Shown in pieces: positions 48,297-57,790 of a DNA stretch of 64,000 bases (positions are counted from its first letter, which is position 1; every line of letters begins with the position of its first letter). The position numbers and the translations under genes are program-made. The notes under the pieces were generated by a model. That model worked only from the letters and a program-made list of their open reading frames with translations, was not told where the DNA came from and did no database searches. Origin of the DNA: Daedaleopsis sinensis (taxonomy: Eukaryota > Basidiomycota > Agaricomycetes > Polyporales > Polyporaceae); assembly GCA_033807695.1 (NCBI GenBank), contig CM066301.1, forward strand, positions 620,001 through 684,000. Direction: 5' to 3'.

Positions 48297-49186
48297 TCAT
48301 ACGCACTCCTCATCAATTGTTTCTCCTTGTAGAAACGGCACTTTATATTCTGCTGTCCTACCTACAGTACATGCATGCAAGCCCTGCACCTCCCGCCCGG
48401 GCTCACGACTACTACGGCTCAGAAGGCGGCACAGCGAGGTACCGTCACAGACCCCGTTGCCGTCTGTGCCGACACACACGCCATTGAACATGTACTTTCC
48501 CGCACCGCAGATGATGCAATCGTTAGACGTCGATCCGGTGCACGTCTGGCACAGAGGCGAGCACGGCTGGCAGGATGTGCCAGAGCTGAAGCTGCCGTCA
48601 GGACAGACGGTGCCCGTCGAGGTCGTCGACTGGCTGGCGAAGCAGCTCGTGCGGTCGTTGGCATTCTGGGTGAGTCCCGATTGGCAGGTGATGCAAGCCC
48701 CACTTCCGTCAGCGCACTTCGTGCACCCAAGGTGACAAACTAGATGTACGCGGTGCTGTCAGCCCACTTATTCACATGTAGGGAGATACGACGTACCTTC
48801 GCAGTTCCCCTCGGAGTTGAGGAAGAAGCCGTCGGAGCACTTCGCGCACGCAGTGCCGTTAGTGCCAGTCGTCCACCCCGGGAGGCAGGTGCATTGGCCG
48901 TCGGACCCGCAGTTCCCGTTCTGGCAGTTGCACGAGGAGGGCAGGTTCCTGATCACCGGCGCGAGACACCTGCCCGTGCCAATCATACCGTCGTCGCAGG
49001 ACGCACAGTCGGCGGGGCATTGCTGGCACGTCGGACCGAAGAAACCTGGGGCACAGGTCTCGCAGGAGGTCCCGTTGAAGCCCTGCGGGCAGACGCACGT
49101 CCCTGATGCGGAACACACGCCGGCCCCAGCGCAGGGAGGGGAGCACGCGGAGGACTGTATGTCGAGCAGTTGTGAAAGACCGGACG
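48297..49186 (-). pseudogene. Receptor-like copy D, interrupted by the KDZ element
   Basis: Exon 4 (48,739-48,297) and the 3' part of exon 3 (up to 49,186) match copies B and C, including the altered tail. At 49,186/49,187 the match stops abruptly after GACCGGACG. Exons 1 and 2, the start and the promoter are absent from this side. They may lie beyond the far end of the inserted element, outside the window. Confidence 0.85.
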
Positions 49187-50128
49187 GTATAGTCCACACA
49201 TCCGTGTACACACGGCCGCTCTATTTGGGCGGCCCGCTTGTAGACTACCCGCCCTATGATGTCAAGCCCTTCCCGCTCGTTCTGCCCTTTCTAAATTCCT
49301 CAATATATTATTATACACTCTTACACCTATTCTCGCTGAGATTATACACACTTCCAGGGCCAGATGGCCCGGGTTGCCATATACGAAGAGGTGCATTATA
49401 CTACACTACAGCGCCTTTAGGCTATAAGCGCGCAATCAATCGCCGCCCCACCGGCATTCGGATGTACTCACCGACCCACCATCCAGCCACCATCCCCCGC
49501 TCCCATGGTCTCGAGCGGTCTAGACAAAAGGTCCGCCTTGGCAGGCCCTTCGTCCAGTTTACCCTTCCGTGGGTACATGGTATGATCGCCGACAAAACTC
49601 GATGACATCATTATAGCCACAGATGCGTCCCGCCCCCACCGCTACGCATCCCGACGCCCCGTGATGATGCCCTCTTCATGGCTCGCCTTGCAAATCCCAC
49701 CCATGGTGTACATGTCGACGTCCCGCCACTGTTGTGATGAGGTCTACGTCCGCGCCCGCTTGTCGTATACTGTCACGCGACCCCGCGCAGTGCGACCCCC
49801 GCTTCTTCGTGCGCGCGCGTTGAAGTCAGTTTCATCCATCGTCGTACGAGTCCCGACGCGCGCAACATCGTATACTGACACCCGACCCCGCGCAGTGCGA
49901 CCCCCGCTTCTTCGTGCGCGCGCGTTGAAGTCAGTTTCATCCATCGTCGTACGCGTCCCGACGCGCGCAACATCCCTTCGACCCAACCCGTGTTATAGTT
50001 AGCTTCCACCCAGTATGGGTCCCGGTTGGCTCTCGGTTGGCTATCCCACGCGTTTCATGCCGCACAAGTTATGCAGCAATGCTACTTTTGACATACTAGG
50101 ACACACATACGAACGACATTGCCCGGCC
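49187..50128. other. Non-coding left subterminal region of the KDZ element
   Basis: No gene supported. Contains a short stem GCGCCTTTAGGCTATAAGCGC-like sequence near 49,411 and the 105 bp tandem repeat described separately. Confidence 0.5.
49763..49972. repeat. Tandem duplication, 105 bp period, near the KDZ left end
   Basis: TCGTATACTGTCAC at 49,763 recurs as TCGTATACTGACAC at 49,868. The two units are nearly identical, sharing CGACCCCGCGCAGTGCGACC and GTTGAAGTCAGTTTCATCC. Subterminal repeats of this kind are often transposase binding sites (inference). Confidence 0.9.
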
Positions 50129-51819
50129 TCATGCCCCGAGCGTGCCTTGCAAGTCCGTCCATCTGCTGAACAACGCCACACCCCGAGCCCAACGCTCGCG
50201 CCCGTCGTGTAAGAACTTGCGCCCACTGGCGAAGAACGACTTCTGCGATTGATACCCGCATTCAGCCCAGCGGAATAGGCCTCCGGCTGAATACTGAACG
50301 AGAGCGTATCGACGCTCGTGCGCACTCGCTAGCGCCGCGTTGGAGTGACGAAGAATCGCTGACGGGATTAGTATCGTACTTCCGGGTGGGAATTCGATGA
50401 TCTTCTGGATATCCCAAAGGATGAGGTGGCCGCCAGTCGCCGGGTCGTAGTCGCCAAATGCGGTGATTGCACAGAGTCCGAACGCTAGATTGAGGTGGTC
50501 GGTGTGCACAAACGAAATCGCGCGCGGGCCAAGGTTCAGTGATAGAGCGGCGAATACGTTGTCCATGTAGTTCCTCCGCAGGTTCGGCTCCTGGCTGCAA
50601 AGGCCGTTCATCGTCGCTTCGTACAGTTGATAGACGTCTGGGAAGCAGTTCTTGAGAGCGTCTGCGCGCGTGTAAACACAGATGTGAAGTGAGGACGCGG
50701 CGTGACAACTCACGGTTCGCGAAGTTGGCGACGCGGCGTACCGGAAGGAGGTCGAGGATCGCCTCCCATATCGCACGGTTGTGTGCGCTATGCGCCAGAT
50801 TGGCCGGCCGCTGGTTACAGCACGCAATTGAGTTCCTGCATAGGGCGCAGATATCCACGGCTCACTCACCTTCTGGCCACCGCCGTATGATATCCCGCAC
50901 GCTACCGATGGGAATTTGCCTCGGCGACTCTCGAGCTCGTCCGGTTTGAACGCGTATGCCTGCCCTGCGACTTCAAAGATCTTCATCATAGTGCCGTTCA
51001 TGTCCTCCCAATTCCTGGGCTGCCCGGCCAGTTCTCCAAAGACCATCCCATCCTTGCTCAACAGCACGCGAATGGTCCTAGCACATTTGGTTCGGCGACA
51101 CGCCACGCTCACGGTACGGAAATGGACTCACTTGCCATCCCAAGGCACATACTCCCAACCCACCCGAACACGCAGCTCATTCACACCAACGTCGCGCGTG
51201 TCCTCCACTGTCTGGGGCATCAGCCGGCCTATGAACCCTGTGGACGCAACGTGAACGTCCTCCATCCCGAAAGTCAGTCCTGTCTGTAATGGAGCATCAA
51301 CGTCAATGCCCCCCCTGGTATCTGCAGCCGTCGCTCGCGCTACGTCAATGTCGGCCATGAGAGGTTGGGCCTCGCGCAGTCGCTTGAGGGCAACTTTCTT
51401 CAGCGCAATGCTTCCCGGTGCCAGCGTTTGGCTGCGTTGATCTGCGCGCTTGGCACGGCGACGTTTGTGTGAATGCTTACTTGCGTGAGACTGAGGTGGC
51501 GGCTGCGTGTCCTGTGGGGGTGGAGGTGCAATGTGCGCGAAGAGGTTCGAAAACTTCTCGGAACGCGGAGCAGGCGACTGTTGAGCCGGGACTACTTCTG
51601 GCGCATCAGGATCAACTGGTTCAACACCGGACTCGTCATCCTGGTGCCTTGCAAGCGCGGCTTGCACGCTGGCTCTTAGATCAAAGTTATCCGGCGCGAC
51701 AATGGGGAGCCCGACCACGTATGGCGAGAACTCCGCCCCCGAGCGTGTCTGCCCCGCCCATAGTCAGTGCATTGGTTAACGGTTACTCGCCAGCCACATA
51801 CCTTTCGCATCCCCGGCAT
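50129..51819 (-). CDS. TET/JBP-type 2-oxoglutarate/Fe(II) dioxygenase, KDZ cargo
   Basis: Five minus-strand exons (51,819-51,802, 51,748-51,132, 51,077-50,870, 50,810-50,714, 50,661-50,129) close to 490 residues from MPGMRK. Similar-looking residues upstream (DTTFAAGPAGNA) suggest a missed 5' exon. The catalytic part resembles fungal TET/JBP enzymes: iron ligands in HTDHLN (His about 366, Asp about 368) and LRHSN (His about 419), a GGHLILWDIQ strand, FPPGSTILIPSA, and the 2-oxoglutarate-binding Arg region ERRYALVQYSAGGLFRW. TET/JBP enzymes oxidise 5-methylcytosine or thymine in DNA. All key residues are present, so it is probably active. The N-terminal half has a basic KRRRAKRAD patch. Lies 780 bp downstream of the transposase 3' end on the same strand. 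Confidence 0.82.
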
Positions 51820-52598
51820 TGCATTCCCAGCTGGACCTGCCGCGAAAGTTGTGTCAATCTCGCAGTACACACGGGTTCGTCACGCACACCTGGTCTCTCG
51901 GGGCTCCAAAGGCGAAGACTCGCGCGAGAGACTAGGTTGCGGCTCACGCATGAAGAGATGGACTCACTTTGACTTTTGCGAACGCGCGTCATGGTCAAGA
52001 CCTACTGGGCAGGTTTTCAGGAAACAAACGCGGGGGATAAAATGAACGTGTAAACTTGCCACGGCCCTTATATGTATGCTTCCGGGACGCGATCCGGTGA
52101 CCGTTTTGATTCCGTCGCGTAGGCAACGCGTTCATGTCCACATTGGTTCGGCCTGTAAACTCTATTGTTCTCTCCGTTATCCGCTTGAGCTTATGGCCAC
52201 CTGTTCGACCATTGTTCATGCCGCGCGGGCCCACGCGCGGCAATAACAATGGCTCGCGCGGCATGAACCGCGGACTATGCGCTTACCCTACTATTCCGTC
52301 TCCTCGCTGGTCTGCATCCGGGGTGACATATCACGCCGTCAAGGGGGATGGTATACGTGCGCAGGTATCCCCCACCACAAATCTACAACTACTGCATGGC
52401 TTCATTCACGGCTGCCGTGTGCCCCATCCCAACCCCCTGCGTATGCTTTTAGCAGACTTTATGATCTGTCGCATTTCTCACTTACCTCATATATACTTCC
52501 GGGGAACTTCTTCTTCGCGTGCTCTAGAAGGCGCCTATAGCGACGGCATTGTCTACCAATGCTATCAGTATAGCGAACCTTGATAAGATATGATCATA
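51820..52598. other. Spacer between transposase 3' end and TET/JBP gene
   Basis: Must hold the TET/JBP promoter and possible 5' exons. An ATG at about 51,992 (MTRVRKSQ before GTGAGT) is a candidate first exon, but I could not connect it in frame. A 14 bp perfect inverted repeat is at 52,214-52,268. Confidence 0.4.
52214..52268. other. 14 bp perfect inverted repeat (hairpin)
   Basis: GTTCATGCCGCGCG at 52,214-52,227 and its exact complement CGCGCGGCATGAAC at 52,255-52,268 flank a 27 nt loop containing GGCCCACGCGCGGC. Located inside the KDZ element between two same-strand genes. Confidence 0.85.
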
Positions 52599-55500
52599 TT
52601 ACCTATTCGCGTACGCGGCGGCACCTAAACGTCCCTCGGTCTCCCGAGTCACAGCATGTTCACTCCATGTCTCGATTCCCCGCTGATAACTGTTCACCGT
52701 TCGGAACATCTCTTCTTCAATCGTATCCTTCTGCTCGGTCCATCGCGCCAAGAGCGCGCTGTTCCGGCACCAATGGACTCGGAGTGCTGCGCATGTCGCA
52801 TGGTTAGCAACACAAGTGCGCATTCAATGTCGCTACTTACATTCCACCATAAAGGTCTGCACGTTCTGTTCGTCCACCTTGTCAAGGAACTTGAAGTCTC
52901 CCCATATCCAAGACGGCGATCGGCTACTGTCCCCCAAAGGCTGCTCCTCCATCACGATCACGAACGCTCTCACGTCCTTGTCTTTGAGGCGTTTCAGTTC
53001 TGTATCGTCGGGCGACATTCCAAGGCGGAGAAGCAGATTCCACTGCGTACGGTACCGCTCCCGCGCGTTCTTAATTTGAGTCTTCTTGACATTCATGCGC
53101 ACGTCCACCTGCGTCCTATGAATAACACCCGTCCGCTGCTTGCGCCGGTCACCTAACACAGCAAAGGTCATCAAGTGCATGCGCAACTCGTCCAGCACCT
53201 CACGCGCGTAGCCTTTGCGAAGTTCGAGCTCGATCTTCACCGCGTCCTGCATCGCGTGGTGCGCACGAATGGGAGCGGCGAGGTCTGACGGCAGCGGTAG
53301 TTGCTGCGACTCTAGCAGGGCCAGCATCTCTTCCGCTCCTTGTTGAGCCTCGTCGCGCTTTCGCTTGCGAGACTGGGTCTGCGGTGTATCCTCTTCATCG
53401 GAGCTCTCCACGTTCTCATCCTCTGCTCCGCCTGGCGCCGTCTTGTCGTCGTTCGCCTCGTCTGCGGGGGGGTCGTCGACGGCCCGAATCCTGTCTTCGT
53501 ACTCTTCTTGGCCGAACGCCGCTTCCTCGGTCGCGGCGTCGTTCTCGAACACTGACCCTGCGTCGCTCGCGGAGAGGTTGATACTGGGCTGCATATGGGT
53601 CTCGTGGCGGAGGACGACCCTCTTACTGCGCTCCGTAAGGTCCAGGATTTTCCCTGCTAACTTCGTGTGCGCGTCGTCGTCGGAAATGTGGCGCATGGTG
53701 AGGATCTCGTCGCGCAGTATATCTCTGGTGGATTATCAGCCATGGGTAGCCAGATGCTTTCCTAGAGACCCGCCTTTCGTGTTCAAGAGCAAGACAGTCA
53801 TATATGACCCCCGCGAGCCCGACTCCATGGTTGTCCCCTCGCCCCATGCGCTCCTGCGATATCTTCTCCGCCATGTCTTTAGATGTGAGGCCTAAATGAT
53901 GTCAGTGTCGTTCCTACGGAGCTGATAATCGCGAATGACTCACCAATGTCGCCCTGCGGTTCATACGGGCAATCCAGGTCGGGATGTTCTTCCATTTCCT
54001 TCGCCTTCTCAATCCATTCCGCCTCCTGCGCCTTCCAAGCTTCCAATGACCCTGGGTCGCAGTTCTGACGGATTGTTGCTTCTAATGTCTGCAGGTATTC
54101 CGTTATGGACCCCAGACGCTCTTTGGCTTTCGCGAGTTTGGCGGAAAGAGCACTGGCTACAAGACTGGTCAGTCATCGTACGAGGCTATCGCAGGTACAG
54201 CAGGCGGGCTTACGCATCTGGTGGACCTGTCGAACATTTTGTGAAGATATCACGTCGTTGAGAAAGTCGTGGCGGTATCCAGCCGTCATCTCTTTCGCAC
54301 GGCGCGAGACATCGTTGATGGCGGCCCAAAGACGTTCGCACGTTTCACCATCGTCCATCGCCGCCCCCGGAATGTAGTATAGTGAGTAACGCTTGCGGCA
54401 TTCGCCTTTGTGGCCGTGTGAATGATACTTGTTCACTCCGCCCCTCATGTCCGGCAACTTGGCCGAGGTGATCGAGACCAAATCGTTGATCATCTCGTCA
54501 GTAAACTCCAACCCCAGGCGTTCCAAGAGGTTCTTGATATACTGACACCATATATCGTACGCGCATATGATCAGGAGGAGATACAGATAGGCTTGGAGGG
54601 CTGATACGAAGACGAGGTCGGCGTATGCGAATCTGTAAAACATGCTCGTCAGGTACCCTCGGGTCTTTGAGCATTGTCGCCTCACCTTTCCCCATTGTGC
54701 AAGTCTACGATCCCGCCGGGCAGTACAAGCATGTGCCGACACAGTACAGCCACCACACCGGATACGCTACCTTTGTACTTGCCGTAGCGCATTGCTGCGA
54801 AGCTCGAGCACGTCGATTCCTGTCCGGGTTTGGTCAGCAGAAGGCCGTACGGTATGAGTTAATCTAACCTCTTTCTGTTTAGTCTTCGGCACCTTGGCGA
54901 GGTACGTGGCGAAATCCTTCTCGTGCACGAAGTAGCCAGCCCCCATGGACAGAGGGAAATCAGCGGGGTCGGCGTGTTTCGCTTTGAGGTTGAAGTGAAA
55001 GTTGCCGTCGAAGGCTATTCGCAGCGCGTCGACATGGCTGCAGTATGGGTATGTCAGTATACTCCCCCAGTGCAGGACACGACCAACGTACCGGAATTCT
55101 TCCTGGCGATCTCTCCAACCCTCTCTCATGTTGACTCCAGGTTGCGGGCACGCCGGGCAGAAAACTGTCAAGCTCTTGGGTGGTAAGTCACGTCTCGCTG
55201 CAACACCAGCTCGTCGACATGCTTTGACAAAGGTATATTGTCGCATTGAAGTGTTGATTTCTCGGTAGCGGTCCTATGCGGGTGGGATGAGTACCTATTT
55301 GCGTTGAACTTTGCGCTACTTACTGGCACCTCCTCAGTTAGCACAGCGTCCGTCATTGTCTTGATATACGCCATATAATCGTGCAAGGTGACCTGGGCTT
55401 GCAAGCTAAGTCTGTGGAATGCGTCTAGAGCTCCCAAAGTCGTCGCAGTCTTGGGATACTTCCACGTTGCGGGCCACATTCCGGCGGCGATCAATTGAGC

Positions 55501-56603
55501 TGCTTCAGATGGTCGACGAAAGCATTGGCAGAAAATGATGGAAGCCGTCATTTGACCGTGTTCGTGGACTACTGTCATACGCCGCACGCATGCTGAGAGG
55601 TCGGCCTTACCATCCGGGGCCTTGGGAATCGATTTGCAAGGGTCGGTGTCGTGGCCGAGGAAGATTACTTGCCCTAGGTCGGTCAGAGTCTTTCGAATCC
55701 AGCATTTGTCTTCAAGCGACCAGGCCTGGATGCGATCAAACGGCCGAGATCGGTGGTCCTGCAACACACATGTGCGACACACAGGCCTCGCGAGCGGACA
55801 ATCTTGACAACGGAATAGTGTGCGGTATTCCTCACCTTCGGCGAGCAGTTGGCCCTGGCAAGATGGACACTCTGCGAGTGTGGGTGGTGGTGCCTCACGG
55901 TGGTCAAGATACGTTTGAGCCTTCTCAGCGTGTTCCTCGATGAACGCCGCCATGATTTCGGAGGGCTAGGCATGGACATCAGTGTCTCTCGGACGCCATT
56001 CCTTCTATAATCTCTTACCAGATGTCTGGTTCCCTTGTTAATATCGTCTTCACCCGACGCCCTCTCCGCTTTGCCCTCTCTATCGTCCGCAGTCGACTGG
56101 CTCGGGGTCTCGGCACTGTCCCGGTGGTGAGGAACGGCATTTTGCTTTGTGCCGTCGGTGCCGCTTTCCGGGGTCGACGAGGGGGGAGGCGCGCGCGAGG
56201 GTGTCGATACTCTAGGCTGACTTGGTGATGCCCCGTCTTTCACCGAAAGGTCGATGCGTTGCAGCGATTTCTCACCCCGGGTCTTTTGTGATGACGACCT
56301 CGGTGACTTCAAGGGAGGCTTACGTGTGTTTCTGTCCCGCGAAGACGTGACTCGCGGGGCTCTAATAGACATCTGGTCTGGCAGGACAGCGGAGGTGGTG
56401 GTGGTGAGGCGAGTGCGAGAGAATAGGGGCGTCGCAGATGTCTGGGCGGTTACCATTGCGCCGGATACATATGCGGCCGAGGGCGCGCACTCTACATGCT
56501 GACCAACGGCCATCCTCCGTGCCCTCTGACCGGTGACCATGGCTATTGAAATCCTGAAGGGAGGGCAGACCGTTAAACGGGTTGGGAGGTATCGTGGGTA
56601 CAT
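52599..56603 (-). CDS. KDZ (Kyakuja-Dileera-Zisupton) transposase, apparently intact
   Basis: Ten exons close to 1,172 residues: 56,603-56,019, 55,965-55,324, 55,273-55,092, 55,037-54,869, 54,819-54,686, 54,632-54,214, 54,156-53,944, 53,876-53,774, 53,724-52,841, 52,786-52,599. The first 195 residues are Ser/Thr/Arg-rich. A CxC2-type zinc cluster lies at about 228-262 (CPSCQG, FRCQDCPLARPVCRTC, QDH). The RNase H-like core follows, with candidate catalytic acids in FDGNFHFNLKAK (Asp about 480), AYDIWCQY (Asp about 597) and DDGETCERLWA (Glu about 667 or 670), and an inserted HSHGHKGEC zinc-like motif. The C-terminus has the helical WTEQKDTIEEEMFRTV end typical of the family. Intron 8 needs a GC-AG pair. 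No stop or frameshift found, so it may be active. Confidence 0.88.
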
Positions 56604-57790
56604 AGTTCTGCTCGGCGTGTGGCTATTTTATGCGAAGATAACGCGTACGTGACAGTTGTCGGGGGGAGAAGGGGGATATACGGAAGTGGCCTATGCGATG
56701 GTTGCGACAAGGGAATATACTACCTAATTTGAACTGATCTCAGTTCTACCTGTCGTCGATATCTTCTCTCAAGACCTTTTCACTTGTCGAGGCTGAGCAA
56801 GATAGATACGTACCATGCAAGAATTCGCATGAGATGTAGCCCCTCCACCCCTCTTGCCCGTCCGTGCGGGCCTCCTGTTCCGCGGTCTTGATGGTGCGTG
56901 ATCCTATGCCGTGGGGATGTCGTCGTGTCCTCAGCGATGGTCGCGGGCAGGATCGTCTCAACGGCGGGCTAGGCCCTCCCGGGGAGTCTCCGAGGGAAAC
57001 AAACAACTAGATGGCAGCTTACAGAGCAGGCTATCTTCGTCGTCTGACTAGTACTGCTTGCCGACTGAAGGAGATGAATGCTGGTGGCGCGGTTGCTATT
57101 TCATGTGCTGGTCAGTACAGTGCCAAACCGCTGCCAGGAGTACTCACTGTCGAGGGTGTTGTCTCGTAGAATCAGAGGTATCCGTGAGCGGCTATGAGAT
57201 CGACGAGAGGTTGACAGTGGAGGTGTAGAGCAACCAGGACGAGAAGTAATAGAGGAACGCCTTGTCTTCGGCGAACGCGGAAGCCCTGTCTGACGCTCAA
57301 AGGTCGTTGATGACGTGCTGTTGTCGCACGCACGTGAGTCGGTTCCCACACGTGTTTGACGCGCATACACCTACGCAGCTGCAGCCAGTGGCGTCCTCCA
57401 TCATCTTCCTCACCATCGTCCTTGACTCTAAGTACGCCTGCGCCGAACGCGTTTTTTCAAGCAAACACGCTCTTGAAAGCCCCAGCACGTCGACGCCGAA
57501 CTGGACGCCACCTTCCTCGTCTGCTGGTCGTCTTGCTCGGCTATAAAGCCCGCGGTCAATCGCGACACTAGCCGACAAGGTTGCATGCGTGTCGGGCCCT
57601 CGTGCTGACACCGCTGTACACCCTCGCCGACACATATCGCCTCAACCAGGTTAATCAAGCTCGCGGACTCGTCCGGCAAGATTCGAAGCTCGTTTCGCAA
57701 GAAGTGTTTCGCACCCCCCGAGGAGATAGGCGTTGGACTCACCATCCCCAACATCGGTGAGTGTTGGTCATTTCCACACTGCTCTCTGTC
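56604..57790. other. Divergent region between transposase and plus-strand cargo
   Basis: Contains the transposase promoter. Short frames at 57,100-57,640 on both strands match nothing certain. A donor-like GTGAGTGTTGG just before 57,791 (after ACATCG) suggests an untranslated or missed upstream exon of the following gene. Confidence 0.4.

Larger units (their letters stand above)
20373..49186. repeat. Tandem amplification of a 7.6-7.8 kb receptor-spacer-ORF unit
   Basis: Unit boundaries share AGGTACCGTCACAGACC, found at 20,373, 28,148, 35,778 and 48,437. Unit 1 is 20,373-28,147, unit 2 is 28,148-35,777, unit 3 runs from 35,778 to a fusion at about 42,140, unit 4 remnant is 42,141-48,436, and a partial unit is 48,437-49,186. 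Each full unit holds the receptor 5' half (minus), a spacer of about 5 kb with small plus-strand exons, and the 250-255 aa ORF (plus). The boundary lies inside receptor exon 4, so every later receptor copy is truncated. Confidence 0.9.

Noticed and set aside
20373..49186. Regular repeats considered as a CRISPR-like array
   Set aside because: Units are kilobase-scale gene duplications and a 155 bp minisatellite in a eukaryotic genome; no short direct repeats with unique spacers.
48817..49605. 262-codon plus-strand frame crossing the KDZ edge
   Set aside because: Antisense to the receptor copy and continued by chance into the transposon; no conserved motif.
53725..53773. Frameshift inactivating the KDZ transposase
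   Set aside because: A GC-AG intron restores the frame exactly and all other junctions close, so inactivation is not required.
57262..57640. Possible hAT-type transposase remnant (AERVFSS-like)
   Set aside because: Only a few residues resemble the hAT C-terminal motif; no surrounding domain.
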